Positions 19,028 to 29,881 of a DNA stretch of 64,000 nucleotides are shown here, one piece after another (position 1 is the first letter of the stretch; each line of letters starts with the position of its first letter). The stretch is taken from the NCBI RefSeq assembly GCF_018279705.1, contig NZ_CP036498.1, forward strand, positions 4,729,001 to 4,793,000. Direction: 5' to 3'. The position numbers and the translations under genes were made by a program. Under the pieces are notes generated by a model. The model had not been told where the DNA came from, did not search any database, and saw nothing but the letters and a program-made list of their open reading frames with translations. The stretch comes from Tardiphaga alba (lineage in GTDB: Bacteria > Pseudomonadota > Alphaproteobacteria > Rhizobiales > Xanthobacteraceae).

Positions 19028-19432
19028 TCAATTCGTATTCAGCCGAAACCGTAGCGTCTTCGGTCCGATGAACGTCACCGTGTCGCCGCGCCGCTGCCAG
19101 TTGGTCGCGGCACCGAGATCAGCCAGCAACTGATCATCCAGCGCAATCTGCGCTTCCGTGCAATTGCGGTTCACGATCGTCCCCGGCACGAACACCACCG
19201 TGTTGCCGGCAATCGAGAATTGCCCCTTCCCGCCCTTGCACCACAGCTCCACCATGGCCTCGCCGGCATCGCCGATTTCGAGATTGGGGATGCGCTTGTT
19301 GCCCGGCATCCGCTGCGCATCGAGGGTCATCTCAAGACCGAACGGAAAATCGTCGGCGGCCTGCGCCGGCAGGGAGAACAGGAGCGCAGCGCCAGCCATG
19401 GCAGCGCGCAGCAATGTCGTGTTGGAAATCAT
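19028..19432 (-). CDS. Small exported META/HslJ-like domain protein
   Basis: 134 residues. Signal peptide MISNTTLLRAAMAGAALLFSLPAQAADD, then a single small domain: MVELWCKGGKGQFSIAGNTVVFVPG, NRNCTEAQIALDDQLLADLGAATNWQRRGDTVTFIGPKTLRFRL. The run from a glycine hairpin through a Cys, a short helix and a final strand resembles META/HslJ domains, often periplasmic and stress-related. This assignment is by pattern only. Confidence 0.65.
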   Translation of the reverse strand: MISNTTLLRAAMAGAALLFSLPAQAADDFPFGLEMTLDAQRMPGNKRIPNLEIGDAGEAMVELWCKGGKGQFSIAGNTVVFVPGTIVNRNCTEAQIALDDQLLADLGAATNWQRRGDTVTFIGPKTLRFRLNTN

Positions 19433-19552
19433 GTGATGTCCCGGTGATGGATTGGGTCGGCAACGCTTGCGCGGTTCTTACGCGAGGCGGCCGGACTTGA
19501 CCAGAAAGGTCGGGACACAATGTGGCGGGCTAAGAAAATCGCTGTGGCCTCA

Positions 19553-19804
19553 ACCTCTCCCCGCATCCCCGCGAAGCGAAGCTTCGCCAGGCGGGGAGAG
19601 GTCGATCCAGCGAAGCCGGATCGGGTGAGGGGCATGGCACGCGGCGAGTGCCAATCTCACAGATCTCGGATCGAAGAATGCGGGAAGCTCTGAGAATTCA
19701 TCAGAGAGATTCGATGGCGCGCGTATGAGGCACGCGCGTGCCATGCCCCTCACCCGCCGCGAAGACGCAGCGACCTCTCCCCGCTCAAGGGCGGGGAGAG
19801 GTTA
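19553..19804. repeat. Composite palindromic element, family D copy 2
   Basis: About 250 bases with the same plan as 10871-11143: CCTCTCCCCGC ... GGGGAGAGG hairpins at both ends, GGGTGAGGGGCATGGCACG and CGTGCCATGCCCCTCACCC as inner inverted arms, and a related core (TCGAAGAATG, CAGAGAGATTCGATGGC, GCACGCGCGTGCC). It fills most of the 377-base gap 19433-19809. Nothing else is seen in that gap apart from the META gene's own upstream bases. Confidence 0.75.
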
Positions 19805-19809
19805 CGACC

Positions 19810-21483
<1,674 letters not shown>

Positions 21484-21768
21484 GGCCGTTTCCCCGTTGT
21501 TTTTGTTAGCAGCGCGTGGCGCGGCCGGTCCGAGCGGGATCGGCAGCTTGCTGATTGTTTACTTGCGAGGGCGATCACGATCGGTCAAAGCCGATGACAC
21601 CCATGGCGTTGCGCAGGCGGCGAAAACCGTCCTTCGCTTTTGTCCATGCTAGGTTGAATCACACTTTCGCGACAAGGCGCCGCGCGTCAACTTGTCCGCA
21701 ACTTTAGTCTAAAAAGCTAGAATCGCTCTGACTTCAAAGCCTTGGCGTCCAGCCTCCGGAGATGCTCT

Positions 21769-23511
21769 GTGAATAACATCCGCTCCACCCTCGCGGCCGT
21801 CTGGCGCATTGCGGGCCCCTACTTCCGATCAGAGGACAAATGGGCGGGGCGCGGCCTGCTCGCCGCGGTGATCGCGATCGAGCTCGCAGTGGTCGGATTG
21901 AACGTGTTGTTCAATCGCTGGAACAACACATTCTACAATGCGCTGCAGGATCGCAATCTCGACGTCTTCACCTTTCAGCTCGCATACTTTTCGCTGCTTG
22001 CTGCCATCTATATCGCGCTGAAGGTCTATCAGCTCTATCTGAACCAGTGGCTGCAGATCCGCTGGCGACGCTGGATGACCGAGAACTATCTCGGCGAATG
22101 GCTGGCCCATGCCAATCACTATCGCATGCAGTTGCAGGGCGATGCCGCGGATAACCCCGACCAGCGTATCGCCGAAGACGTCCGACTGTTCGTGGAAAAA
22201 ACGCTGGAGCTCGGTATCGGCCTTTTGAGCGCCACCGTGACGCTGCTGTCTTTCGTCATCATCCTGTGGGGACTATCGAATGAGGCGCCGCTCCACATCA
22301 TGGGCCGCGAGATCGCAATTCCTGGCTATCTGGTCTGGGCCGCGCTGATCTATGCCGTGATCGGAACGGCGTTCACGCACCTGATCGGCCGACCGCTGAT
22401 CGCCCTGAATTTCCAGCAGCAGCGTTATGAAGCAGACTTCCGCTTCAATCTGGTACGTGCGCGCGAAAATTCCGAACAGATCGCATTGCTGCGCGGCGAG
22501 CCGGTCGAGCGCACGCGCCTGGCAACGCGCTATGGCATGGTGGTCGCGAACTGGCTCGACATCATGAGCCGGACCAAGAAGCTGACCGCATTTACCGCGA
22601 GCTACTCGCAGATCGCGATCATCTATCCCTATATCCTGGTCGCGCCGGCCTATTTCGCCGGCAAGGTCCAGCTCGGCGCCTTGATGCAAACAGCATCGGC
22701 TTTCGGCAGCGTGCAGGACTCCCTGTCATTCTTCGTCACCGCTTATCGCTCGCTGGCAGAATGGCAGTCCGGCGTTCTTCGTCTCGACGGCTTCGAACAG
22801 GCCATCGCGCATGCCGAAGCGCTCCGAAGCAAGGACGACATCATCCATGTGACACCGGGCGACACCGGGGCAATCGCGCTCGACGACCTGACGCTTGCCC
22901 TGCCGAATGGCACACCGCTGATGGCGACGCCGGGTTTCAGTTTCTCCGGTGGCGAGCGCACGCTGTTTACCGGTCCATCGGGCTCCGGAAAATCCACGCT
23001 GTTTCGCGCCATCGCCGGCATCTGGCCGTTCGGCAAAGGCAGGATCGCCATTCCCGCCAAGGCATCCATGATGATGCTGCCGCAGCGGCCCTATTTTCCG
23101 GTCGGGACATTGAAGGAAGCCGTCGCCTATCCCGCCGCGACCGATGCCTTTGACGCTGCATCGATGACGGCTGCAATAACGGCTGTCGGGCTGCCCGCTT
23201 TGTCCGGACGGCTCGATGAGGATGCGCACTGGAATCGCATGCTGTCCCTTGGCGAGCAGCAGCGCCTCGGCGTCGCACGCGCCTTGTTGCACAGGCCCGA
23301 CTATCTCTTCCTCGATGAAGCCACGGCATCGCTCGATGAGCCTTCAGAAGCCGCACTGTACAGACTAATCGAGGAACGATTGCCAGATACGACCGTGATC
23401 TCCATCGGTCACCGCAGCACGCTGCGTGCGTTCCATCAGCGCAATGTCGTGTTGGAGAACGCCGGCGATGGGTTTACGCTGGCCGAGGCGACGGCGGCGC
23501 CAGCGAGCTAG
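21769..23511 (+). CDS. ABC transporter, SbmA/BacA-like membrane domain fused to ATPase (YddA type)
   Basis: 580 residues. The N-terminal ~330 residues form the SbmA/BacA-like transmembrane domain (LNVLFNRWNNTFYNALQDRN, QWLQIRWRRWMTENYLGEWL, NPDQRIAEDVRLF). The C-terminal ATPase has Walker A GPSGSGKST, signature LSLGEQQRLGVARALL, Walker B YLFLDEATASLDE and the switch His in ISIGHRS. Relatives move vitamin B12, very-long-chain acyl groups or peptides. The GTG at 21769 is chosen because CGGAG stands 7 bases upstream and the homology starts there. The stop shares bases with that of the convergent ClC gene (CTAG). Confidence 0.9.
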   Translation: MNNIRSTLAAVWRIAGPYFRSEDKWAGRGLLAAVIAIELAVVGLNVLFNRWNNTFYNALQDRNLDVFTFQLAYFSLLAAIYIALKVYQLYLNQWLQIRWRRWMTENYLGEWLAHANHYRMQLQGDAADNPDQRIAEDVRLFVEKTLELGIGLLSATVTLLSFVIILWGLSNEAPLHIMGREIAIPGYLVWAALIYAVIGTAFTHLIGRPLIALNFQQQRYEADFRFNLVRARENSEQIALLRGEPVERTRLATRYGMVVANWLDIMSRTKKLTAFTASYSQIAIIYPYILVAPAYFAGKVQLGALMQTASAFGSVQDSLSFFVTAYRSLAEWQSGVLRLDGFEQAIAHAEALRSKDDIIHVTPGDTGAIALDDLTLALPNGTPLMATPGFSFSGGERTLFTGPSGSGKSTLFRAIAGIWPFGKGRIAIPAKASMMMLPQRPYFPVGTLKEAVAYPAATDAFDAASMTAAITAVGLPALSGRLDEDAHWNRMLSLGEQQRLGVARALLHRPDYLFLDEATASLDEPSEAALYRLIEERLPDTTVISIGHRSTLRAFHQRNVVLENAGDGFTLAEATAAPAS

Positions 23512-24824
23512 GTCGGCTTTGGTGCATCAGCGGCAAAGCGCGCCAGCGTGATTCTGGCGAGGGCGTGATAGAGGCCCTCGCTGAGCACGAGCTGCGAAGC
23601 CCCGTTGGCGATCAGGGCTGCAGCCATCAGCGGGATGACCATGGCATGGTTGTTGGTCATTTCCGAGGTGATGACGAAGGCAGTGATCGGCGCGCGCACG
23701 ACGCCGGTCAGATACGACACCATGCCGATCAGGACGAGCGCATCGAGCGGGACAGGCGGAAGGAGCGCCGCCAGATTGGACGCGATACCTGCACCGATCG
23801 CCAGCGATGGCGCGAAGATGCCACCGGGAATGCCGGAGATCGCCGACAGCATGGTGGCCGCATATTTCCAGGCGCCGAAACCATGTGCCACCGCCGTCGG
23901 ACCGTCATCGATGATGGCGCGCGCCTGCTCATAGCCGGTGCCGTAGACATGGATACCGCTCGCCAGCCCGCAAAGCGCGACACCGAGACCACAGCCCCCC
24001 GCGAAAATGACCGGATTTCGCTTGATGACATGGCCGAACCGCCCGGGAAGCCCCAGCGCAAAGCGCATGAGAATGCGACTGAAGATGCCGCCCAGCACAC
24101 CGCAAAGGATCGCGCAGACCGGCACCACGAGCCATGCTTCACCGAGCGGCAACACTGCGGAGGGCGAGCCGAAGTAGTGGTACTCGCCGAGCAACGCGAG
24201 TGAGGTCAGACCGGCGGCGACGATCGCGCCGATGACAAGGCTCAAGCTACGCATCTCGAACGAACGGCTGAGCTCCTCGATAGCGAAAACAATGCCGGCC
24301 AGCGGTGTGTTGAACGCTGCCGCGACACCAGCCGCCGAACCCGCGAGCAGGAAGCCGGGCTGGCGATAGGGCGCGAAGCGGCCCAGTGCCGCCATGATGG
24401 CGCCGCCGACCTGAACGGTCGGTCCCTCGCGCCCGGTCGAGGCGCCGAACAGCAAGCCGAGCGACATCACCACGACCTTGCCCAGGGCCACCCGCAGCGA
24501 GACCAGCGGCCCGCGCCGCTCATTCGGCAGCCGCAAGGCCGCGATCACCTGCGGAATTCCCGAGCCCTGAGCATTGGGAAAAACAGCGATGGCCAGCCAC
24601 ATGCAGATACCGAAGCCGACCGGCGTCACCAACAGGCCGGCATAGGGCCATCGTGCCAGCAACGCGCCGAACAGATGCTGCGCATGGTCGGCAAGCCAGG
24701 CCATCGCGATGGCGGCGAGGCCGACACAGATCCCGCCCGCCAGGAACAGCATGTGGCGCGTCCAGCGCTTGCGCGCGAGGCGGGAGCGAAGGCCGAAATG
24801 AGCGAGATAGCGGCGGGTTTTCAT
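23508..24824 (-). CDS. ClC-family chloride channel/transporter
   Basis: 438-residue membrane protein with the ClC anion-path motifs: GSGIPQVIAALR (the GSGIP loop), GASTGREGPTVQVGG with the gating Glu of GREGP, and GIPGGIFAPSLAIGAGI (GxFxP). LTGVVRAPITAFVI contributes the last conserved loop. It probably acts as a Cl-/H+ antiporter in the inner membrane. The ATG at 24824 is used; a longer frame to 24932 would run through the terminator of the upstream porin-like gene and is rejected. Confidence 0.9.
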   Translation of the reverse strand: MKTRRYLAHFGLRSRLARKRWTRHMLFLAGGICVGLAAIAMAWLADHAQHLFGALLARWPYAGLLVTPVGFGICMWLAIAVFPNAQGSGIPQVIAALRLPNERRGPLVSLRVALGKVVVMSLGLLFGASTGREGPTVQVGGAIMAALGRFAPYRQPGFLLAGSAAGVAAAFNTPLAGIVFAIEELSRSFEMRSLSLVIGAIVAAGLTSLALLGEYHYFGSPSAVLPLGEAWLVVPVCAILCGVLGGIFSRILMRFALGLPGRFGHVIKRNPVIFAGGCGLGVALCGLASGIHVYGTGYEQARAIIDDGPTAVAHGFGAWKYAATMLSAISGIPGGIFAPSLAIGAGIASNLAALLPPVPLDALVLIGMVSYLTGVVRAPITAFVITSEMTNNHAMVIPLMAAALIANGASQLVLSEGLYHALARITLARFAADAPKPT

Positions 24825-24888
24825 CGCACGGGGTGTTGCAGGTCTCGTGGCACCCAGCAATGCCGGCAATGAGAGGGCAGATCTGCGC

Positions 24889-24922
24889 AAAGAAAAACGG
24901 GCAGCGATTGCTCGCTGCCCGT
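24889..24922 (-). terminator. Terminator of the Gcw_chp outer-membrane gene
   Basis: Stem ACGGGCAGCGA / TCGCTGCCCGT with a 4-base loop. Read on the minus strand, it is followed by TTTTTCTTT. Confidence 0.88.
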
Positions 24923-24949
24923 CTGTATCCAACCGAAGGCCGGAAAAGC

Positions 24950-25948
24950 TTACTTCAGGTTCTGCATCGCGGTCAGGTCAGCCGACAGCTTGACGATGCC
25001 GGTCGCGCCGCACCAGCTGGAGCCGAAGCCGCCGTTGATCGGGGTCGCAAAGCCAGGCTGGCTGGCGGTGAAGTCCGAGGTGAAGGCGTTGCAATCACCC
25101 TTGGACAGGTTGGTGTCCGAGTAACGGAGGTCAAGAGTGAAGACCTTGTAGGTGAAGCCGATGCCGACGTTCCAGGTGTTGTAGTCGGCATACTTGATGC
25201 CGGGGCCGATGCCCGGAGCAGCGAACGAGTAGAACGAGTCCGAGGTGCCCAGCCACTGACGACCGAATTCACCCGATGCATACATGCCGACACCCGACGT
25301 ACCGAACCAGGTCGACGGCGCGATCGCCTTGGCGGTGATGGCGGCATAGTTGCCCCACGCGCCGGTGTTCAGGAAGTTCGGCGAATAGTTGTCCGACACC
25401 CCCATCGTGAAGTAGTCGTTGAAGGTGTAAGCGAACTTGCCATACACCTCGTAGAAGCTGACATCCTTCTTCATGACGTTGCCGTTCGGCAGCGTCGCAG
25501 CACCAGCGCCCACGCCGCAAACGCCCGCGGTGCCAGCCGGGTCGAAGTCGATGCACTGACCGCCGGGATAACCGTAGTACCAGAAGCCGAAGTCAAAAGC
25601 TGCGGCGCCGAAGGTCGGGCGGATACCGAAGTAGCCATCGATTTCAAGGGCAGCGCGGTTGGCAAACGAGATGCTCGAGGCCGAGGTACCGATATAGAGC
25701 TGCAGGTCCTTGTTCACATTGTAGCGCGGCTCGAAGTAGGCCGTCACCGACGGACGGTTGTTCGACTGCGACACGCCGCGGAACAGGTAGTTGTTGGTGA
25801 TCGAGGCGCCGAAAGCGACATCCCACGGATCATAGGCGGCCACGATCGGCGGTGCCTTCTTGTACATCTTGGCGCCGAGATCGGCTGCCGACACCGTGGT
25901 GGCCCCCATCGCCAGAACCGCGGAAGCGGCAATAACTACCTTCTTCAT
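24950..25948 (-). CDS. Outer-membrane protein of the Gcw_chp family
   Basis: 332 residues. Signal peptide MKKVVIAASAVLAMGATTVSAAD, then aromatic-rich alternating strands of an outer-membrane beta barrel. The family pattern is clear: VAFGASITNNYLFRGVSQSNNRPSVTAYFEP, IGTSASSISFANRAALEIDGYFGIRP, and a C-terminal YNTWNVGIGFTYKVFTLDLRYSDTNLS. Four cysteines (two in a loop at about 135-148) may form disulfides. The ATG at 25948 has GGGGA just ahead. A strong terminator follows. The transported solute, if any, is unknown. Confidence 0.85.
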   Translation of the reverse strand: MKKVVIAASAVLAMGATTVSAADLGAKMYKKAPPIVAAYDPWDVAFGASITNNYLFRGVSQSNNRPSVTAYFEPRYNVNKDLQLYIGTSASSISFANRAALEIDGYFGIRPTFGAAAFDFGFWYYGYPGGQCIDFDPAGTAGVCGVGAGAATLPNGNVMKKDVSFYEVYGKFAYTFNDYFTMGVSDNYSPNFLNTGAWGNYAAITAKAIAPSTWFGTSGVGMYASGEFGRQWLGTSDSFYSFAAPGIGPGIKYADYNTWNVGIGFTYKVFTLDLRYSDTNLSKGDCNAFTSDFTASQPGFATPINGGFGSSWCGATGIVKLSADLTAMQNLK

Positions 25949-26361
25949 GACATTCCCCATCACTTATGAAACCGAGCGATCTTGTGTCGATAAGACGGCG
26001 AGACCGCGTAATCCGTAAACCTGTCGCAACTCTGAGGCGTAAGAGGTACACGGTGAAGGAGAAAAAACGGGCAACTGCCGCCTCTTTGGGCGAATGCACG
26101 TTTCCGTGAGCGGTTGTGGCAAGGTGTTGCAAAACCAGCACGGTTTTTGAGGCATTCCAGCTCCTCAGTTACCGCTGAATGGAATTGCTGTCCCGTCCGG
26201 GCGGACACAGCAGCGTTCGGCTTGGGTATTCAACTGCGCGGACAACGCGCATTCCGAATCGCTGAGAGCCTCGCGACTCACTCACGCTGCGGATCGCTCA
26301 AAAGAAAAAGGCCGCAGTCGAAACTGCGGCCTCATCCCTGCAGGACCAGATCGGTCCAACG
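25949..26361. other. Gene-free gap (413 bases)
   Basis: Between the Gcw_chp gene and the histone-like gene. It holds the terminator at 26301-26331 and should hold the promoter of the Gcw_chp gene near 25970-26080. No coding potential that I trust on either strand and no repeat family member was seen. Confidence 0.6.
26301..26331 (-). terminator. Terminator of the histone-like gene
   Basis: GGCCGCAGT-CGAA-ACTGCGGCC hairpin. On the minus strand it is followed by TTTTTCTTT, about 30 bases after the stop of the gene at 26362. Confidence 0.88.
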
Positions 26362-27057
26362 TTACTTCATGTCGTCCTCATCCGAAGACTCGGCCGGCGA
26401 CGTGTCACCGGGCGAATGGCCTTCCACCGGACCCGGCTCGGGCTCGGAGGGCGAGGCCAGCGGCAGCGTCCAGCTCGGGCTGCTGTCTTCGACGGGCGAC
26501 ATCATCGGCGCCACCGGCTTCGGCTCGGCCTTCGGCTTGGGGACGCGCGGCTTGCGCGGCGGCTTGGGCGGCAGCGGCGCGGGCGCCGGAGCATCCATCA
26601 CCACCGGCGCGGCGGCGGCGCTAGCCATCAATTCGTTCGAGACGCTGACCTTGGCCTTCGGCGCCTTTTTGGCCGGAGCCTTCCTGGCGGGCGCCTTGGC
26701 GACCGGCGCTTTGGCGGCCTTCTTCGGCGCGGCCTTCTTCACAGCCTTCTTGGGCGCAGCGGCCTTCTTCGCCGGCCCTTTCGCTGCGGACTTCTTCGCA
26801 GCCTTCTTCACGGTCTTCTTGGCAGCTTTCTTCGCAACCTTCTTGGCGGTCTTCTTCACGGCCTTGGGCGCTTTCTTAGCTGCCTTCTTCACCGTCTTCT
26901 TGGAAGCTGCCTTCTTGGGAGCTGCCTTCTTCGCCGACTTCTTGGCGGACTTCTTCGATGCCTTCTTGGCAGAGGTCTTCGCAGCCTCAGCCTGCTTGAG
27001 CTTTTTCAGCTTCTTTTTGTCTTTCTTGTCCTTCTTCAATTTCTTGTCTTTAGCCAT
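26362..27057 (-). CDS. Histone H1-like Lys/Ala-rich protein with Pro-rich, acidic tail
   Basis: 231 residues in two parts. Residues 1-140 are Lys/Ala/Pro repeats (KKASKKSAKKSAKKAAPKK and the like), as in bacterial H1/HctB-like nucleoid proteins. The second part is Pro-rich (PAPAPLPPKPPRKPRVPKPK) and ends in acidic residues (SPAESSDEDDMK). The basic half should bind DNA or RNA without sequence specificity. The acidic tail may self-neutralise or contact partners, which is inference. It stands alone with its own terminator. Confidence 0.85.
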   Translation of the reverse strand: MAKDKKLKKDKKDKKKLKKLKQAEAAKTSAKKASKKSAKKSAKKAAPKKAASKKTVKKAAKKAPKAVKKTAKKVAKKAAKKTVKKAAKKSAAKGPAKKAAAPKKAVKKAAPKKAAKAPVAKAPARKAPAKKAPKAKVSVSNELMASAAAAPVVMDAPAPAPLPPKPPRKPRVPKPKAEPKPVAPMMSPVEDSSPSWTLPLASPSEPEPGPVEGHSPGDTSPAESSDEDDMK

Positions 27058-27185
27058 CGTGGTGCTCCTGTTGCCGCCGATCGATCGAGATCGGCGTTCA
27101 CGTCTCCGCGCCAGCGCGGGGCCATTGACGCATGTTTAAACGACACAGGTAAATGCGTCGTCATTCGCTTGCTGGATTGGATCGA

Positions 27186-28499
27186 TCAGTTCAATCCTGG
27201 CCTGGGACCGCCCGTCGCCCAATCGAGAAGCTCAATCGTGTGTACGACCGGGACATCCGTCCCGCCGGCGATCTGGACCATGCAGCCGATGTTGCCGGCA
27301 GCGATGACATCCGGCTTGACGCTTGCGATGTTGGCGACCTTCCGGTCACGCAAACGGCTCGCGATATCAGGCTGGAGCAGATTGTAAGTACCCGCCGAAC
27401 CGCAACACAAATGGCTCTCCGGGATATCTTTCACCACGAATCCAGTCTTGGAAAGCAATTCTTTGGGTGCCTGTGTGATTTTTTGCCCATGCTGCAGCGA
27501 GCACGCCGAGTGATAGGCGACAACCAAATTGCTTTGTTTGTCAGGTATCGGCAGATCCAGCGCGTTCACGTATTCGCTGATGTCCTTGGCGAGCGATGAC
27601 ACCTTGGCGGCAGGCGCTGCGAACTCCGCATCCTCGCGCAGCATGTAGCCGTAGTCCTTTATGACAGTTCCGCAACCGGACGCCGTGACCAGGATCGCGT
27701 CGAGGCCGCCGCGATCGGCCTCGCCAAGCCAGACACCGATATTGGCCTTGGCGCGCGCTGTCGCGTCATCGTCGCGGCCGAGATGATGGGTCAGCGCACC
27801 GCAGCACTGTTCGTCACGCACCAGCACGACCTCGACGCCGTGGCGGGTCAAAAGCCGGATCGCGGCATCATTGATGCGCGGAGCCAGCACCTGCTGGGCG
27901 CAGCCTTGCAGCAATGCGACACGGGCCCGCCGCGGGCCGATGGCGGGAAACACGCTGCCCCCGGCGGGACCGGCAGGCGGCAGCTTTGCCGGCGCCATGG
28001 TCAGCATCGCCTTGACGCGGCTGAGCAGGTTCGGGCTCGCCTGTTTGCGCGTGGAGGGCAGCAGCGCTGCCAGCGGGCGTGCCAGCCGAGCGGCCGTCAT
28101 GCTGAGCCGGAACAGGGCCGGACGCGGCAGCACGAAGGCCAGCACATCGCGCAGCAGCCGCTCCGGCAACGGCCGGACATATTCCTTCTCGATCTTCACC
28201 CGCGCCTGATCGACCAGATGCATGTAGTTCACGCCAGATGGACAGGTGGTCATGCAGGCCAGGCACGACAGGCAGCGGTCGATATGCTTCACCACCTCCT
28301 GGGTCGGCTTCTGACCCTTTTCCAGCATCTCCTTGATCAGATAGATACGGCCGCGCGGACTATCGAGTTCGTCGCCGAGCAGCACATAGGTCGGGCACGT
28401 CGCGGTGCAGAAGCCGCAATGCACACATTTGCGCAGGATCTTGTCGGCCTCCGCGATATCGGGATCGGCCAATTGGGTCGGTGAGAAATCGGTTTTCAT
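27186..28499 (-). CDS. glcF: Glycolate oxidase iron-sulfur subunit
   Basis: 437 residues. Two 4Fe-4S clusters are bound by CVHCGFCTATCP (near residue 24) and CLSCLACMTTCP (near 76). Two CCG-type domains follow: DEQCCGALTHHLGR and SHLCCGSAGTYNLLQP, with the GCAQQ and YHSACSLQHG elements. It passes electrons from GlcD/GlcE into the respiratory chain at the membrane. The ATG at 28499 overlaps the restored glcE stop (ATGA). Confidence 0.95.
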   Translation of the reverse strand: MKTDFSPTQLADPDIAEADKILRKCVHCGFCTATCPTYVLLGDELDSPRGRIYLIKEMLEKGQKPTQEVVKHIDRCLSCLACMTTCPSGVNYMHLVDQARVKIEKEYVRPLPERLLRDVLAFVLPRPALFRLSMTAARLARPLAALLPSTRKQASPNLLSRVKAMLTMAPAKLPPAGPAGGSVFPAIGPRRARVALLQGCAQQVLAPRINDAAIRLLTRHGVEVVLVRDEQCCGALTHHLGRDDDATARAKANIGVWLGEADRGGLDAILVTASGCGTVIKDYGYMLREDAEFAAPAAKVSSLAKDISEYVNALDLPIPDKQSNLVVAYHSACSLQHGQKITQAPKELLSKTGFVVKDIPESHLCCGSAGTYNLLQPDIASRLRDRKVANIASVKPDVIAAGNIGCMVQIAGGTDVPVVHTIELLDWATGGPRPGLN

Positions 28500-29733
28500 G
28501 TCGAGAAACTCCGCGACATCCGGCCGCGATTGAGAATACTTTTGGGATCGAAACTCTTGCGTACGCGGTCGCCAAGCGCAGCGACGCCCGGTGCAAGCGG
28601 ATGAAACACATCGATGGCGCGACGGACGTCTTCGGACGCACGGATCAGCGTGGCGTGACCGCCGGCGGCATCGACAAGCTTGCGGAGTTGCGACGCCTGC
28701 GCGTCGGCCGATGGCGGCAGCGCCGCCCAGATCAGGCCGCCCCCCAGTCATAAACGACCTCGCCCTGCGAGCGCTTTGCAATTTCCTGCCCGAGCTTGCC
28801 GCCCGAGGCCGGCGGGCAGACGATCCGCCAGACAGGCCACATAGCGCGTGGCCCACTGGCCGCAAATGGAACGACGTCGCGGATATCAGCCCATAGCGCA
28901 GCGGACTGACTGTCTTCGATGATTTCGGCAGTGCCGTAGGATTGCAGCAGCTTGCTCAATGATGCTGCCCGGCTGGAAGCCGATGCGGTAATGCCTTCGA
29001 GCCGGATCAGCGTCACCGATTGATCGGCGGCAGCGATCTCGCCCAGCGGTCCCTGCACGGCGCGCAGTGCCGAGCCCGGCAGATGCGCCGCACCGGAGAT
29101 ATCATAGGGCGAGCCGAGCGCTGCCGTCATGGCCTTGTTGGCGGCGATGTCGTCGAGGCCGCGCAGGATCAGCGTACGCTCGGCTTCCGCACGCGGCATC
29201 ACCTTCAGCGTCACCTCGGTCATGACCGCGAGCGTGCCCCAGGCGCCGGTGATCAGCTTGCAGACATCATAGCCCGTGACGTTCTTCACCACGCGACCGC
29301 CCGCCTTGAAGCTTTCACCGAAGCCCGACACCGCGTGCACGCCGAGCAGGTGGTCGCGCGCACCGCCAGCCTGGATGCGGCGCGGCCCGGCGAGGCCGGC
29401 AGAAATCGTGCCGCCGATGGTGCCGACATCGGGCGTGCCGAGCAGGCGCGACGTGTTCATCGGCTCGAAAGAGAATTGCTGGTTCTTGGTATCGAGCAGC
29501 GCCAACACATCGGTAAACGGAGCGCCGGCCTGAACGGTGAGGATCAGCTCGTTCGGTTCATAGGAGGTGACGGCGTTGAGCGCCGACAGGTCCAGCACCG
29601 CATTGGTCGCAATCGGCTGCCCGACCATGCGCTTCGATCCGTGACCGATGATCTCCAGCGGTTGCTCGCTGGCAATGGCGGCACGAACGGCTTGCTCGAC
29701 GTCGGCGGCGTCTCTGGGTTTTAGTATGTCCAC
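28496..29733 (-). CDS. glcE: Glycolate oxidase FAD-binding subunit, frameshifted
   Basis: FAD-binding GlcE: LEIIGHGSKRMVGQP, GTIGGTISAGLAGPRRIQAGGARDHLLG and VVKNVTGYDVCKLITGAWGTL. As read, translation stops at 28732 after YDWGAA. One more base in the six-C run at 28740-28745 restores YDWGGGLIWAALPPSAD, RAIDVFHPLAPGVAALGDRVRKSFDPKSILNRGRM, the normal GlcE end. The stop then falls exactly in an ATGA overlap with glcF, giving 412 residues. The GTG at 29733 is used because GAGG lies 5 bases before it. The break is probably a sequencing artefact. Confidence 0.85.
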
Positions 29734-29769
29734 GGCGGCCTCAAGGCAATCACATAGCGACAATCCCTA

Positions 29770-29862
29770 CTGTCATCGCCCGGCTTGACCGGGCGATCCA
29801 GTAAACTCGGGACCAACGGTGTGTACTGGGTCACCCGGTCAAGCCGGGTGACGACAGAAAGA
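29770..29862. repeat. Dispersed palindromic repeat, family A copy 3, inside the glcD-glcE gap
   Basis: Hairpin ATCGCCCGGCTTGACCGGGCGATCCAGTA and a second one, TACTGGGTCACCCGGTCAAG / CCGGGTGACGACAG. It shares its blocks with the copies at 7739 and 15632 and fills the space between glcD and glcE. Confidence 0.75.
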
Positions 29863-29881
29863 GTTAAATAGCGAGCCATCA

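Noticed and set aside
24825..24932. N-terminal extension of the ClC gene
   Set aside because: It would read through the strong terminator of the upstream outer-membrane gene and adds no family similarity.
26114..27139. Plus-strand open frame antisense to the histone-like gene
   Set aside because: Phe/Ala/Leu-rich product is just the complement of Lys/Ala codons; the terminator and start fit the minus strand.
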